DNA of 64,000 bases from Clostridium ganghwense (GCF_026735165.1 NZ_JAPQES010000003.1:410095-474094), one strand, 5' to 3'. Shown: positions 9,338-18,788, counted from the first letter of the stretch. The notes: generated from the letters alone by a model not told the origin. Numbers and translations are program-made.

Positions 9338-10639
9338 TTATAGTTTATAAAATTCTTCAAAACATTTTGCAGAATAATAATGATCCTTTACTCCACAAAA
9401 TTCTCTAATTGAGTGCATTGCAAGCAGCGGAGTTCCTATATCGACAGAACGAATATTTAAATGAGTTGAAGAAATTGGTCCTATTGTTGAACCACCTCTC
9501 TCATCTGAACGATTAACAAATTTTTGTACAGGCACTCCCGCTTTACTACAAATAGATTCAAAAACAGCTGAAGAATTGCTATCTGAAGTATAGCTTTGGC
9601 TTGCAGCTATTTTTATTGCAGGTCCTTTATTTATCATAGGTCTGTTAGTTGGGTCACACTTTCCACCCTTATTTGGATGTACAGCATGAGCTGAATCTGA
9701 TGAAATAATAAATGATTTTGAAAGTGACCTAAAGAAATCTTCTCTACCTCCACCTAGTGATAAAACTATTCTTTCAAGGATGTTAGCAAGCATATTTGAA
9801 TCTGCTCCCTGTTTAGTTGAACTTCCTACTTCTTCATTATCAAAGCATACTAAAACATTTGTGGCCTTTGAAACTGGTGCATTAATCAAAGCTGAAAGAC
9901 CTGCATGAACTGCTTCTAAATCATCTAATCTTCCACAAGATATAAACTCATCATTTAATCCTATAACACTTCCTTTTTCATATTCATAAAGGAATAAATC
10001 AAAATCTAGTACGTCTTCATGGTTTACATCTAACTCTTTTGCAATAGCCTTTAAAAGATAGTTATCCTTTTCAAATTTTTCGTTTACTAAAGATACTAGT
10101 GGTAATGTATCCTCTTGTTTGTTTAACTCAATTCCTTTATTAACTTCTCTATTCATATGAATTGCAAGGTTTGGAATTATCATTATTGGTTTCTTTACAT
10201 TAACTAGCTTTGTTTCTGGAAATAATATATTTTTACCCTTTAAAGTAACTCTCCCTGCTAAAGATAAAGGTCTATCAAGCCAAGTGTTAAGTATTGGCCC
10301 TCCATAAACCTCAGTATTTAATTTAAAATATGTTCCTTCTGATATCATTTCACAATTTGGTTTAATTCTAAAGCACGGTGAATCAGTATGTGCACCTATT
10401 ATCTTAAACCCATTTTCATTAACTTTATCTTTTCCAACTACAAAAGCAACTATAGCTGAGTCATTCTTAGTTACAAAATATTTACCTTCCTTTTCTATGT
10501 TCCATTTATCCTCTTCTTTTAATTCTTTAAAATTGTTCTTCATCAATTCATTCTTTACATTTTCTACAGCATGAAAAGCTGTTGGGCTTTCATATATAAA
10601 ATCTATAAGTTCCTCTGCAAATTTTATCTCTTTGCTCAT
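9338..10639 (-). CDS. apeB: M18 family aminopeptidase
   Basis: This 433-residue protein has the usual length and the conserved zinc sites of M18 (aspartyl aminopeptidase-like) enzymes: IIGAHTDSPCFRIKP (His and Asp), SCGRLDDLEAVHAGL, CFDNEEVGSSTKQGADS (the catalytic and metal Glu pair) and SDSAHAVHPNKGGKCDP. It should remove N-terminal residues from peptides in the cytoplasm as a large oligomer. The ATG is preceded by GGAGGTAGCAAA. It is a single transcription unit with a terminator on each side. Confidence 0.92.
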   Translation of the reverse strand: MSKEIKFAEELIDFIYESPTAFHAVENVKNELMKNNFKELKEEDKWNIEKEGKYFVTKNDSAIVAFVVGKDKVNENGFKIIGAHTDSPCFRIKPNCEMISEGTYFKLNTEVYGGPILNTWLDRPLSLAGRVTLKGKNILFPETKLVNVKKPIMIIPNLAIHMNREVNKGIELNKQEDTLPLVSLVNEKFEKDNYLLKAIAKELDVNHEDVLDFDLFLYEYEKGSVIGLNDEFISCGRLDDLEAVHAGLSALINAPVSKATNVLVCFDNEEVGSSTKQGADSNMLANILERIVLSLGGGREDFFRSLSKSFIISSDSAHAVHPNKGGKCDPTNRPMINKGPAIKIAASQSYTSDSNSSAVFESICSKAGVPVQKFVNRSDERGGSTIGPISSTHLNIRSVDIGTPLLAMHSIREFCGVKDHYYSAKCFEEFYKL

Positions 10640-10741
10640 TTTGCTACCTCCACTTATAATAAAGTTTTTAAACTCTATAAATTAGTATACCAAAAATCTC
10701 TATTTTTTTCACAGAATTATCTTCCTATAAAATCACAAAAT

Positions 10742-10772
10742 AAAAGTTTCGATAAAACTTATCGAAACTTTT
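10742..10772 (-). terminator. Terminator after the secreted protein gene
   Basis: A 13-bp inverted repeat (AAAAGTTTCGATA with its complement) is followed on the minus strand by a T-rich run. It ends 24 bases beyond the stop at 10796. Confidence 0.8.
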
Positions 10773-10795
10773 ACTTGTTATAATTATATTTAAAT

Positions 10796-12175
10796 TTAAG
10801 CAGACACCTTTTTATTTTGAGAAGGTACATTGTTCATTAACATATCTACATAATCAATAGAGTTCTTTTCGTTAACTTTAGGCATAGCTTCAACTTTAAC
10901 GTCTCCATTTATATTATATAATTCGCTGTTATAATTAATTGTACATGTATATTTTGAACCATTGTTTTTTCCTTGAAGTTTTGCTGAATCAACAGTAACT
11001 TTAAAGCTTCCAGCTTCAGATGCGATATATCCATCTTTATTTACTCCACAGTTTAATACTATTTCAAATTTAACTGATTTATTCATTTCTTCTAAAGCTG
11101 CTACTAATTGAGTCATTCCAATTTCTAATTGTTTATCAATTTCTTGTTGTATTTTTTCTAAATCTTGTTGGCTAATCTTTTTATCTTGCATTTCTGCTGC
11201 TACATTTATTGTATCTTTAAGATAGTCTTTTATAAGCTTTTTCATATTTTCATCTTGCATAGCAAGCTTAACTACTTTAACTAATTTATCATTATCTAAT
11301 TTAATTTGATAAAGATTAACTTTTTCTTTTCCATTTAAAATAGTTCCTTGTCCTTTTCTTGTTACGATGCTGTATTTAGCATCAGCTACTCTTATAAAGT
11401 CTAGAAGAGCTTCTTGGAATCTCTTTCCGTATTTTTCGTAAACACCCATCATTTTTCCATAATCCATATTTGGAACATTTAGTTTTTCATAAATTTTTGA
11501 TGTATCATATACAATATAGTCTTTACCTTTTAATTCTGGTGTTAAATTCTTCATAGCTTCTGGAATGCTAACTATATATTTCATGTTAGGTTGTTTACCT
11601 TCTGTATTGATGTCCATCCATGCCTTAAGATTAAATACCTGTTGCATAAAATCGATATTTATATCACTGTTAGCAAATATTTTTGTATTTTTTTCATTTG
11701 ATTTATATTTTGATGTTGCATTTACTTTTAAGCTATTTATCATAGCCATTACTGGTGCTAAACTCTGTTGCTCTTCTTTTGATAAATTTTGTCCATTTAA
11801 CTTTATGTCAAAGTTTACCTTAGATTCAGCTGAACGCATTTTAGCTGTTTTATCATATGCATTCATTAATTCATCAACTGGAGAAACTTTTTTATCAATA
11901 TTGCTATAAATATGATAATCTAAAGTTTTGTTATATAAATGTTTAGTATGTGAATCTTGAAGGTTAGCTATTGCTAGTCTAGCTTCTTTAATATTTTTTT
12001 CACTTAAATCGTTTATTGCTTTAAAAACAACTTCTCCAACATTTTTTGTATTTACTGTGCTTGCAACTTTTACTCCATCTTTTGTATCTGCCATAGCCTT
12101 AGCAGGTGCTAGTCCAATTCCTCCAGCTAAAACAACTGCTGATAATATCATAGATAGTGTCTTTTTACTTTTCAT
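10796..12175 (-). CDS. Large secreted protein of unknown function
   Basis: This 459-residue protein starts with a strong signal peptide (MKSKKTLSMILSAVVLAGGIGLAPAKAMA, cleavage after AMA). There is no lipobox, LPXTG or membrane anchor, so it is probably released or loosely wall-bound. The mature part alternates helical and beta-rich segments (SKVNFDIKLNG, NMKYIVSIPEAMKNL, VNLYQIKLDND, VKFEIVLNCGVNKDG), a pattern reminiscent of LolA-like lipid-carrier folds, but no family signature is certain. A GGGGG site precedes the ATG. It is monocistronic with its own terminator. Confidence 0.7.
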   Translation of the reverse strand: MKSKKTLSMILSAVVLAGGIGLAPAKAMADTKDGVKVASTVNTKNVGEVVFKAINDLSEKNIKEARLAIANLQDSHTKHLYNKTLDYHIYSNIDKKVSPVDELMNAYDKTAKMRSAESKVNFDIKLNGQNLSKEEQQSLAPVMAMINSLKVNATSKYKSNEKNTKIFANSDINIDFMQQVFNLKAWMDINTEGKQPNMKYIVSIPEAMKNLTPELKGKDYIVYDTSKIYEKLNVPNMDYGKMMGVYEKYGKRFQEALLDFIRVADAKYSIVTRKGQGTILNGKEKVNLYQIKLDNDKLVKVVKLAMQDENMKKLIKDYLKDTINVAAEMQDKKISQQDLEKIQQEIDKQLEIGMTQLVAALEEMNKSVKFEIVLNCGVNKDGYIASEAGSFKVTVDSAKLQGKNNGSKYTCTINYNSELYNINGDVKVEAMPKVNEKNSIDYVDMLMNNVPSQNKKVSA

Positions 12176-12371
12176 TTTTTCCCCCTACCTTTTTGTAAAA
12201 AATTTAATACATTATATATATAATACTTCATTTCCCAGAATATATCAATATAGTATATAAATTAGATTTTACAATCACTCAAAGCAAATTTAATCATAAT
12301 TAATTATTATGATATAATATCTATTGTTTAAAGCTTTTAAACATTTTTAATTTTAGCATGGAGGTAGCAAA

Positions 12372-13550
12372 ATGTTATCAAAACTTCTAGTAACTAGATT
12401 TGTAAAAAATCATGAAAACACAGCCGACCCTAAAGTACGAGAATCTTATGGATATTTAGGTGGTATAGTAGGCATAATTGTTAACTTTATTTTATTTTTA
12501 ATCAAATTATCCGTAGGTTTATTGGTCAAAAGTATTGCAGTAACAGCAGATGCATTTAACAATTTATCAGATGTTTTATCTTCTGTAATAACTATTGCTG
12601 GGTTTAAATTAGCTTCAAAACCAGCAGATGCAGAACATCCTTTTGGACATGGAAGAATTGAATACATATCTGGATTAATTGTTGCTTTTATGGTTATGTT
12701 AGTAGGATTTGAATTTACTAAATCTTCTTTTGACAGAATAATTAATCCTTCAAAAATAAATTTTAAGCTTATACCATTTATTTTAATTCTACTTTCAATA
12801 GCGGTCAAAATATGGTTAAGTAAATTTAATAAATATGTGGGAAAAAAAATAAATTCTTCTGCCCTTGAAGCCGCTTCTTTAGACGCATTAAGTGATGTTA
12901 TTTCTTCTAGTACTGTAGCTTTGTCCTTATTTTTATCTCAATGGATATCATTCCCTATAGATGGTTATGTGGGTATAGCAGTATCATTATTTATATTATA
13001 TTCTGGTTATTCCTTAGTTAAAGAAACTATTAATCCTCTATTAGGAGAAGCACCAAACCCTAAATTTGTTGAGGAATTAAAAAAAGAAGTACTTAAATAT
13101 GATTATATAACTGGAGTACATGATTTAATTATTCACAACTATGGACCTGGAAGAGTAATGGCTTCTCTTCATGCAGAAGTTCCTTATAATATGTCCATAG
13201 TTAAAATACACGAAATTATTGATAGAGCAGAAAAAGAAATTTCTAAAAATCATAACATATTTTTAGTAATACATATGGATCCAGTTAATACTGATGATGA
13301 GGAAATAAATCATACTCGAATAGAGGTTAGTAATGTTCTAAAAAACTTTTCTCAAATTAACTCTTTTCATGATTTCAGAATTGTAGGAGAAGGAGACCAT
13401 AAAAATTTACTTTTTGATGTTGTAATTGATTTTAATTCTAACTTTACTCACGAAGATGAGGGAAAACTTATATCTAATATAGATAAAGAAATAAAAAAAC
13501 TCCACCCTCATTATAATGCACTTATAACAGTGGATAGAGAATATACTTAA
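12372..13550 (+). CDS. Cation diffusion facilitator (CDF) metal transporter
   Basis: This 392-residue membrane protein has the CDF architecture. About six transmembrane helices carry the metal-site motif DAFNNLSDVLSS in helix 2 and DALSDVISSSTVAL in helix 5, with the signature HPFGHGRIEYISG between them. A C-terminal cytoplasmic domain (about 220-392) contains metal-site histidines (VHDLIIHNYGPGR, SLHAEVP, VIHMDP). It should export Zn2+, Mn2+, Fe2+ or a similar ion by proton antiport. The C-terminal domain is about 90 residues longer than in short CDFs. GGAGGTAGCAAA precedes the ATG. Confidence 0.92.
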   Translation: MLSKLLVTRFVKNHENTADPKVRESYGYLGGIVGIIVNFILFLIKLSVGLLVKSIAVTADAFNNLSDVLSSVITIAGFKLASKPADAEHPFGHGRIEYISGLIVAFMVMLVGFEFTKSSFDRIINPSKINFKLIPFILILLSIAVKIWLSKFNKYVGKKINSSALEAASLDALSDVISSSTVALSLFLSQWISFPIDGYVGIAVSLFILYSGYSLVKETINPLLGEAPNPKFVEELKKEVLKYDYITGVHDLIIHNYGPGRVMASLHAEVPYNMSIVKIHEIIDRAEKEISKNHNIFLVIHMDPVNTDDEEINHTRIEVSNVLKNFSQINSFHDFRIVGEGDHKNLLFDVVIDFNSNFTHEDEGKLISNIDKEIKKLHPHYNALITVDREYT

Positions 13551-13561
13551 AATAAAAAGAA

Positions 13562-13602
13562 AAAAGACAAGTATTGCAATAAATATACTTGTCTCTTTTC
13601 TT
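13562..13602. terminator. Bidirectional terminator
   Basis: A 9-bp stem (GACAAGTAT at 13565-13573 with ATACTTGTC at 13584-13592) is flanked by an A run on the left and a T run on the right. It can therefore stop both the CDF transcript and the convergent lipoprotein transcript. Confidence 0.88.
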
Positions 13603-13603
13603 T

Positions 13604-14638
13604 TTATTTATTAATCTTATCCCATTTTAATTTTATAGGTCTATTAGAATAATCATAGTATATTGAGTCCCCTACAACATTAATTTTATAAGCAAAATCA
13701 TCTACTACTTTCACTTTATTTTTTCCATCCTTGTCTATTTTACAAATACAACCATTATTTATATCACTAAAATATATATGCTCTTTATCTAAATTACCCC
13801 AAGCTGCAATTCCACTAAATATATTTTCTTTTGAACTTTTGTCTTTTTTTATTTTAAATATCCCACTTTCATTCAAATAGTATATCCAATCTCCTTCTAT
13901 ACCTATTAAGCTTATAAAATCGCTATTTTCCTCTGCAACAACCGTTTTATCTGAACCATCTTTTTTTATTTTGTGAATTCCTTTATTAGTATAGTAAATC
14001 CATTCTTCATCTGAAGCAATACCGCCAACTTCAATAGTATCGTCACTTAATTTCACTTTTTCTTTTTTATCTATACTAAGTCTATATAATTTCCAGTCTT
14101 CTAAATTTATATAATAAATATTATTTCCTTCTACATATATTTCTTGGACCTCATCTTCACTAATTTTTTCTCTCCCAGTTCCATCTGTTTTTATTCTATA
14201 TATATTATTATTATCACTAGTATTGTTATAATAAATATAATCTCCAACTACATTAATATAAAAAGGAGTATCATCAGTTAATTTTATCTTTGAAGAACCA
14301 TCTATTTTCTTTTTATACAAATATCTTTTGCCGTCCTCTTCATGTAAATAATAAATCCAATCTCCTTTTTTAGCTGCAAATCCAAAATTATTTAAATTTC
14401 CAGCAGTATTTCCTTTTTCATTTCCCTTTATAGTAACATTTGAATTTTCTTTACTATTTTTGTTTATATTACTTTTTTCATCATTTTTATTACTATTATT
14501 ACTATAAGTGTTAACTATTTTTTTACGGCTATTTTCAACTGCAACAGCCTTTTCTTCAACAGCATTTTTACATCCACTGAAAGTCAAACTAGAAAACATT
14601 AGTAAAGTTGTTATAATTAATAATTTTCTTTTTGTCAT
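13604..14638 (-). CDS. DUF5050 beta-propeller lipoprotein
   Basis: This 344-residue protein has a lipoprotein signal peptide with lipobox TFSGC (Cys22). A low-complexity Asn/Ser/Lys linker reaches to about residue 80. Then come repeated blades of the type GDWIYYLNEExGxIYRIKxDGSxKxKLSDD, characteristic of DUF5050 six-bladed propellers. It should be anchored to the outer face of the membrane. These proteins probably bind ligands or other surface proteins, but no reaction is known. It stands alone on the minus strand, convergent with the CDF gene. Confidence 0.82.
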   Translation of the reverse strand: MTKRKLLIITTLLMFSSLTFSGCKNAVEEKAVAVENSRKKIVNTYSNNSNKNDEKSNINKNSKENSNVTIKGNEKGNTAGNLNNFGFAAKKGDWIYYLHEEDGKRYLYKKKIDGSSKIKLTDDTPFYINVVGDYIYYNNTSDNNNIYRIKTDGTGREKISEDEVQEIYVEGNNIYYINLEDWKLYRLSIDKKEKVKLSDDTIEVGGIASDEEWIYYTNKGIHKIKKDGSDKTVVAEENSDFISLIGIEGDWIYYLNESGIFKIKKDKSSKENIFSGIAAWGNLDKEHIYFSDINNGCICKIDKDGKNKVKVVDDFAYKINVVGDSIYYDYSNRPIKLKWDKINK

Positions 14639-14784
14639 TTAATACCCTTCCTTCACTCCAAGCTTACTCTTAAATTTATAAGTTATGTCATCGTTTCATC
14701 TATATACGTATATATTGTATAATATGGTGATAAAAGAAGAGTTACAAAAAAGTTTCAATAAAGTTAAACATTGTTATATAATCT

Positions 14785-15834
14785 CTATTCTAAATAATAT
14801 TGCTGTAATTTATTTCTTTTTTCTTCACTTAAACCATATTCTTCCTCTAAATATTTTTCAATAGAACCATATGTTTCTTTTATAGTATTTAAAGAACTTT
14901 CAATATATTCTCTTCTTACCTCCATAAGTGCCTTACAAATTTCTATACTCTCTTCATCCTTTAATATAGGCTGAATTGATTTTATTAATGACTCATTCTT
15001 ATGTGAACGATAGATATTAGTTAATAAATAATCTTCTATAACAGTTTCCTCTGACACCCCTAATGCTAGTAAAATTAATGCTGAACCAATTCCTGTACGA
15101 TCTTTACCGGCAGTACAATGCTGAATTATTGGCATTTTATCAGGATATTCAATATATTCCATAAGCTTTTTAAAAGCTTTATTGTCAGATACCATTTCTA
15201 TATAACCATTTTTAAGAAATTCACATGGGTTTCCTAATGACTTTAAACTTCTAGTTTTCTTTATTATAGATATCATATCAAAATTTCTATCTTGATTATC
15301 TAAAGAACGCATTGCAGAAATATTTATATTTTCAATACCATCAATTAATGGATCTGGCTTTTGATCAACTTCTGCCTTTGAACGATAATCAAAAATTGTT
15401 TTTACACCTAAATTTTTCAAATACTCTATGTCTTCTTTTGTTAAACCTGCTAATTGATCTGAACGATAAAAAGTATTCCATTTAACTCTTCTACCATACT
15501 TTGTTTTATATCCTCCTAAATCACGAAAGTTATTAACACCTTTAAAAGGTATTAATACTTCTGCAATTACCTCTGGAACATATCCTTTAGCTTTTAAAAT
15601 AAAATAATTTCTTCTTTTAATATCTGGATCATCAAAAGTAACCGATGCTTTTCCTTCCACACTTGTAATATACTCTTCATCTGCATTTATATTAGGTGTT
15701 TTACTCCAATATATATTAACTTTTTCAAGATTTTCTTCTAAATTCCAACTAATTTTTATTTTGTTATCATTATCTCTTATAATATTTACATTTTTAAAAT
15801 ATTTTTCACTTCTCTGTATCTCTAAATACCCCAT
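14785..15834 (-). CDS. Tyrosine-protein phosphatase, IphP type
   Basis: This 349-residue protein carries the Cys-based phosphatase loop HCTAGKDRTG (HCxxGKDRTG) near residue 240. It also has the conserved upstream NFRDLGGYKTKYGRRVKWNTFYRSDQL of the Y_phosphatase3 (IphP) family and the downstream ALGVSEETVIEDYLLTN. The first 90 residues look like a small beta-rich domain. No signal peptide is present, so it is cytoplasmic, unlike many IphP-like enzymes. Substrates may be phosphotyrosine proteins or phosphoinositides. GGAGGAGAACAGAT precedes the ATG. It lies 50 bases downstream of the sigma factor and PH-like gene pair. Confidence 0.87.
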   Translation of the reverse strand: MGYLEIQRSEKYFKNVNIIRDNDNKIKISWNLEENLEKVNIYWSKTPNINADEEYITSVEGKASVTFDDPDIKRRNYFILKAKGYVPEVIAEVLIPFKGVNNFRDLGGYKTKYGRRVKWNTFYRSDQLAGLTKEDIEYLKNLGVKTIFDYRSKAEVDQKPDPLIDGIENINISAMRSLDNQDRNFDMISIIKKTRSLKSLGNPCEFLKNGYIEMVSDNKAFKKLMEYIEYPDKMPIIQHCTAGKDRTGIGSALILLALGVSEETVIEDYLLTNIYRSHKNESLIKSIQPILKDEESIEICKALMEVRREYIESSLNTIKETYGSIEKYLEEEYGLSEEKRNKLQQYYLE

Positions 15835-15884
15835 ATCTGTTCTCCTCCATATTTTACTTAATAAGCTATTCTTAAATTATAACT

Positions 15885-16472
15885 TTAATTATTTTTATTC
15901 AGTACTTTATCTAAATACCTACATATTTCTTCTATATTACTTACTTTTACATACATTATCATTCTATTATTAATCCAGCCTGCTACGAGTTCATCATCAT
16001 CCTTCTTAATAGATTTTAACTTAAAATCTAAAACTATAAAATCTTTTTTACATTTATGCTGAAATTTCATTACATCTTTAAAATCAGCAATACGTGTTTC
16101 CATTATGCGGTATATGCCATCTACCTCAAAAAATATAATCCTTTCATTGGTAATATATATAACATAGCTTGTACCTAATTGAGGAATTGCATACTTACCA
16201 TTAACCCATCTAAATGTTAAGTATTTCATCATATATTTCCATGCACTTACTGTTGATTTAAATTTATATATAATTTGTTCTCCTTCTTTTAATTTCTTTT
16301 GTACAATTTCATTGCATCTATTTAAATTTTCGATTGATATTTTATTAGTAATAGATTGTCTTCTTTCTATTAATTTATTAGAATCAATTGTTGATTGAGC
16401 TTCATATTTTTTTATTTCTTCCTCATCAACCTCTGTAACTTTTAATTTTTTTATAAATTCTCTATCTCTCAT
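15885..16472 (-). CDS. Hypothetical PH-like protein coupled to a sigma factor gene
   Basis: I do not recognise this 195-residue protein. Residues about 1-60 are charged and helical. Residues 65-190 look like a PH/GRAM-type beta sandwich with a C-terminal helix (EGEQIIYKFKSTV, SYVIYITNERIIFFEV, DFIVLDFKLKSI, then IEEICRYLDKVL). The phrase YITNERIIFF resembles the TNKRLILVD strand of bacterial PH domains. No membrane helix or anti-sigma zinc motif is present. It overlaps the upstream sigma factor gene by 11 bases, so the two are translationally coupled and probably work together, with this protein in the place where an anti-sigma factor usually sits. Confidence 0.6.
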   Translation of the reverse strand: MRDREFIKKLKVTEVDEEEIKKYEAQSTIDSNKLIERRQSITNKISIENLNRCNEIVQKKLKEGEQIIYKFKSTVSAWKYMMKYLTFRWVNGKYAIPQLGTSYVIYITNERIIFFEVDGIYRIMETRIADFKDVMKFQHKCKKDFIVLDFKLKSIKKDDDELVAGWINNRMIMYVKVSNIEEICRYLDKVLNKNN

Positions 16473-17013
16473 ATGCTCTACCCTCCATTAAACTTTTTAA
16501 TTTTTTTCTTCCTCTGGAAAGTCTGTTGTATATATTTTCTTTTGGTATTTTAAGTGATTTTGAAATATTTTCTATACTTTCTTCGTTTAAATATTTTCTT
16601 ATAAAAATCTCCCGATCTTTTTCATGCAATTCACTTATTAAATCCATTAGTTCTTTTGATTGTTCTTCTAACTTAAGTTCTTCATCAACTCTATTTTTAT
16701 CTTCTAAATTCAAATCACTTATATTACAAAGATTATAAGTTTTGTTACTTTTTCTTTTATAATCAATAGCTTTAAATTTAGATACCGATATTAACCAGCT
16801 TGTAAAGTTTGCCTTCTTACAATCATAACAATCTATGTTATACCAAATGTTTAAGAGTATATCATCAAAACACTCATCTATTAATTCTTTTTCATGTGAT
16901 TTATCTAAAATACCATTTATCACTCCATAAATAAGATTTCCATATTTCTTAATAAATTTATTTAGATATTTTATGTCTTGCTTTTTCAGCCCCTCTATTA
17001 ATTCGTCATTCAT
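16462..17013 (-). CDS. RNA polymerase sigma factor, sigma-70/ECF type
   Basis: This 183-residue protein has the two-domain layout of ECF-like sigma factors. A region 2 (LIDECFDDILLNIWYN followed by FTSWLISVSKFKAIDYKRK, the DNA-melting and -10 helix) is joined by an acidic linker to a region 4 helix-turn-helix (RKYLNEESIENISKSLKIPKENIYNRLSRGRKKLKSL). It directs RNA polymerase to a specific promoter set. The start is the ATG at 17013 behind GAGGGGAG; a longer frame to 17103 lacks a ribosome binding site. The last 11 bases overlap the PH-like gene, an arrangement usual for sigma/anti-sigma pairs. Confidence 0.85.
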   Translation of the reverse strand: MNDELIEGLKKQDIKYLNKFIKKYGNLIYGVINGILDKSHEKELIDECFDDILLNIWYNIDCYDCKKANFTSWLISVSKFKAIDYKRKSNKTYNLCNISDLNLEDKNRVDEELKLEEQSKELMDLISELHEKDREIFIRKYLNEESIENISKSLKIPKENIYNRLSRGRKKLKSLMEGRAYER

Positions 17014-17144
17014 ACATTTTCTCCCCTCATACATTTTAATCCATCTTAAGTAATTTTTAATTATTATATACATTATACGAAATAAGTTTTTAATTTCTAT
17101 CACATAATTACAAAATAATTCTTATTTTGATAAAAAAAACAAAG

Positions 17145-17322
17145 GTATATATTGCTATAAAAGCGTTTCACTTCACTAAGAAAGTCTAATTTATTTTCTT
17201 AGATATATGCTAAAAAACATAAACTCGCTATCGCTCAAACATATGTCTTTCTTTACGCATATATCACGAAAATAAATAAGACTTTCTAAAGTTTGTTCAA
17301 ATGCCTTTTACGCAATATATAC
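17145..17322. repeat. 178-bp imperfect palindrome (MITE-like or structured RNA)
   Basis: The ends are inverted copies (GTATATATTGC at 17145 and its complement ending at 17322). The arms match over roughly 65-80 bases, including AGAAAGTCT and ATTTATTTTC on both sides. The centre contains CTCGCTATCGCTC. There is no open reading frame. It lies between the sigma factor and a PH-domain gene, inside an otherwise gene-free 410-base stretch. It could be a miniature inverted-repeat element mobilised in trans, or a DNA remnant transcribed as a long hairpin. Confidence 0.7.
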
Positions 17323-17375
17323 TTTTTTAGGATACTTAAGGTTGGAAATTATAAAATTTTATAATTTCCTATAGA

Positions 17376-17415
17376 ATAAAAAACCGCATTGGATAAATCC
17401 AATACGGTTTTGTGT
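17376..17415 (-). terminator. Terminator after the PH-domain gene
   Basis: A stem of about 13 bp (AAACCGTATTGGA type, one G-T pair) with a 4-base loop is followed on the minus strand by six T. It lies just beyond the stop at 17424. Confidence 0.9.
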
Positions 17416-17423
17416 ATAATACT

Positions 17424-17801
17424 TTATTTTAAAACATATTCAGCTAATACAGTTTGAACCTCATAAATATTTAAGCTCTTATTAAACTGCTTTTCAATTG
17501 GCATTTGGCTTCCTGAAATCCATATTTTCAATTCAGCATCTAAATCAAAATGCCCTGCTGTTTCTATGCTGAAATGAGTTATAGTTTTATATGGAATTGA
17601 ATGATATTCAATTTTTTTACCTGTCATACCTTGCTTATCAACTAAAATTAATCTTTTATTTGTAAATATAAACATATCACGAATTAGTTTATATGCTTTT
17701 TCTATTCTTTCAGTTGAAGCTAGAATATGTGCATATTCCTTTTGAACATCTCCCATATTAACTTCTGAAGCATTTCCCATCAATCCATCAAATAATCCCA
17801 T
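17424..17801 (-). CDS. Bacterial PH-domain protein (bPH_1, YvbH-like)
   Basis: The 125-residue protein is a single bacterial PH domain. The N-terminal MGLFDGLMGNASEV segment is typical of the family. It is followed by strands DMFIFTNKRLILVDKQG, KIEYHSIPYKTITHFSIETAGHFD, AELKIWISG and a C-terminal helix (YEVQTVLAEYVL). It should be cytoplasmic. The biochemical role is unknown, though such proteins form oligomeric rings. The ATG has a GGAGGAGT site. It is monocistronic. Confidence 0.85.
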   Translation of the reverse strand: MGLFDGLMGNASEVNMGDVQKEYAHILASTERIEKAYKLIRDMFIFTNKRLILVDKQGMTGKKIEYHSIPYKTITHFSIETAGHFDLDAELKIWISGSQMPIEKQFNKSLNIYEVQTVLAEYVLK

Positions 17802-17987
17802 CTTTACTCCTCCTGAATATAGTATTATTTACATTTTTTATTTATATGTTTTCCCAATCCTATATTCTAGATATTTTTATTAAATCCTTCTTTTACAGTA
17901 CATAGAGTTAAATTACATACGCTATACTTAACCATATCTATATAAACATATACCGTCCTTACATTCTGTATTTCATAATAAAGTAAT

Positions 17988-18788
17988 TTATTTTTGCCAA
18001 TTTTCCTTTATATATCTTAAACAAAAGAAACCTGATATTAAAAATATAATTAAACCTACAGAAATTCCTATAGTAATTTGACTTTTACTAATACTGCCAA
18101 CATTAGAAGACGTAGAAGGGAAAAATGAACTACTCTCAGCTATAAGGTTGTTAAAAAAATGAATGCTTATAGTATTCATTAAATTTTCTGTTTTTATATA
18201 TACCAAACACATTATAATTCCAAAAACAAACGCACCTAAAAAAGCAAGTTCTCCATGCATTAATCCAAATAATATAGAAGAAATTATTATTGCAGTACCT
18301 GTACTACGTGTCATTCTTAATCTATTCAAAATAATACCTCTGAATATAAATTCCTCAACAATAGGCGCTAAAAATACAGCTGCAATAAAAGTAAAAATTT
18401 CTGAACTAAATGTATTGTTATCTTCACTAACTTCCGCTAATAATTTATTAAAAAACTCTGGACTTATCATATATGCTAAAGAAACAACTAATACTACAAA
18501 ACTAATACTAAAAGCAAAATTCATACAAATTATTTTTGTTATCTTACTCCATTTAACTTTGTCCTTAAAATCTTTTATAATAGGTTTTAATCTTATGTTA
18601 TTTTTAAATGTTATATATATAATCCATAAAATTAATATAACCCTATTTATCATTAACCAGAAATTAAAATCTAACATCTCAAATTTCTTAAAATAAGGTT
18701 GTTCCGATATAATCATTAAACTTATTGTAACTAATAAATATACAAACACTGCTTTTCTTATTTTGATACTTTGAAAAAAATCATTCAT
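17988..18788 (-). CDS. CPBP family intramembrane glutamic endopeptidase
   Basis: This 266-residue protein has about eight membrane helices and the three CPBP (Abi, CAAX-protease-like) motifs: EEFIFRGII (EExxxR) near residue 155, LMHGELAFLG about 30 residues later, and SIHFFNNLIAE. Such enzymes cleave within or near the membrane; some protect against self-made bacteriocins and some process prenylated or signalling peptides. The start is the ATG at 18788 preceded by GGGGGAAG; a longer frame reaches 18827 without a site. It follows the two-component system at 18865-21044 by 76 bases and may share its transcript. Confidence 0.87.
   Translation of the reverse strand: MNDFFQSIKIRKAVFVYLLVTISLMIISEQPYFKKFEMLDFNFWLMINRVILILWIIYITFKNNIRLKPIIKDFKDKVKWSKITKIICMNFAFSISFVVLVVSLAYMISPEFFNKLLAEVSEDNNTFSSEIFTFIAAVFLAPIVEEFIFRGIILNRLRMTRSTGTAIIISSILFGLMHGELAFLGAFVFGIIMCLVYIKTENLMNTISIHFFNNLIAESSSFFPSTSSNVGSISKSQITIGISVGLIIFLISGFFCLRYIKENWQK

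Noticed and set aside
13604..14638. DUF5050 lipoprotein as a solute-binding protein
   Set aside because: The repeated blade pattern indicates a propeller, and no ABC transporter gene is adjacent.
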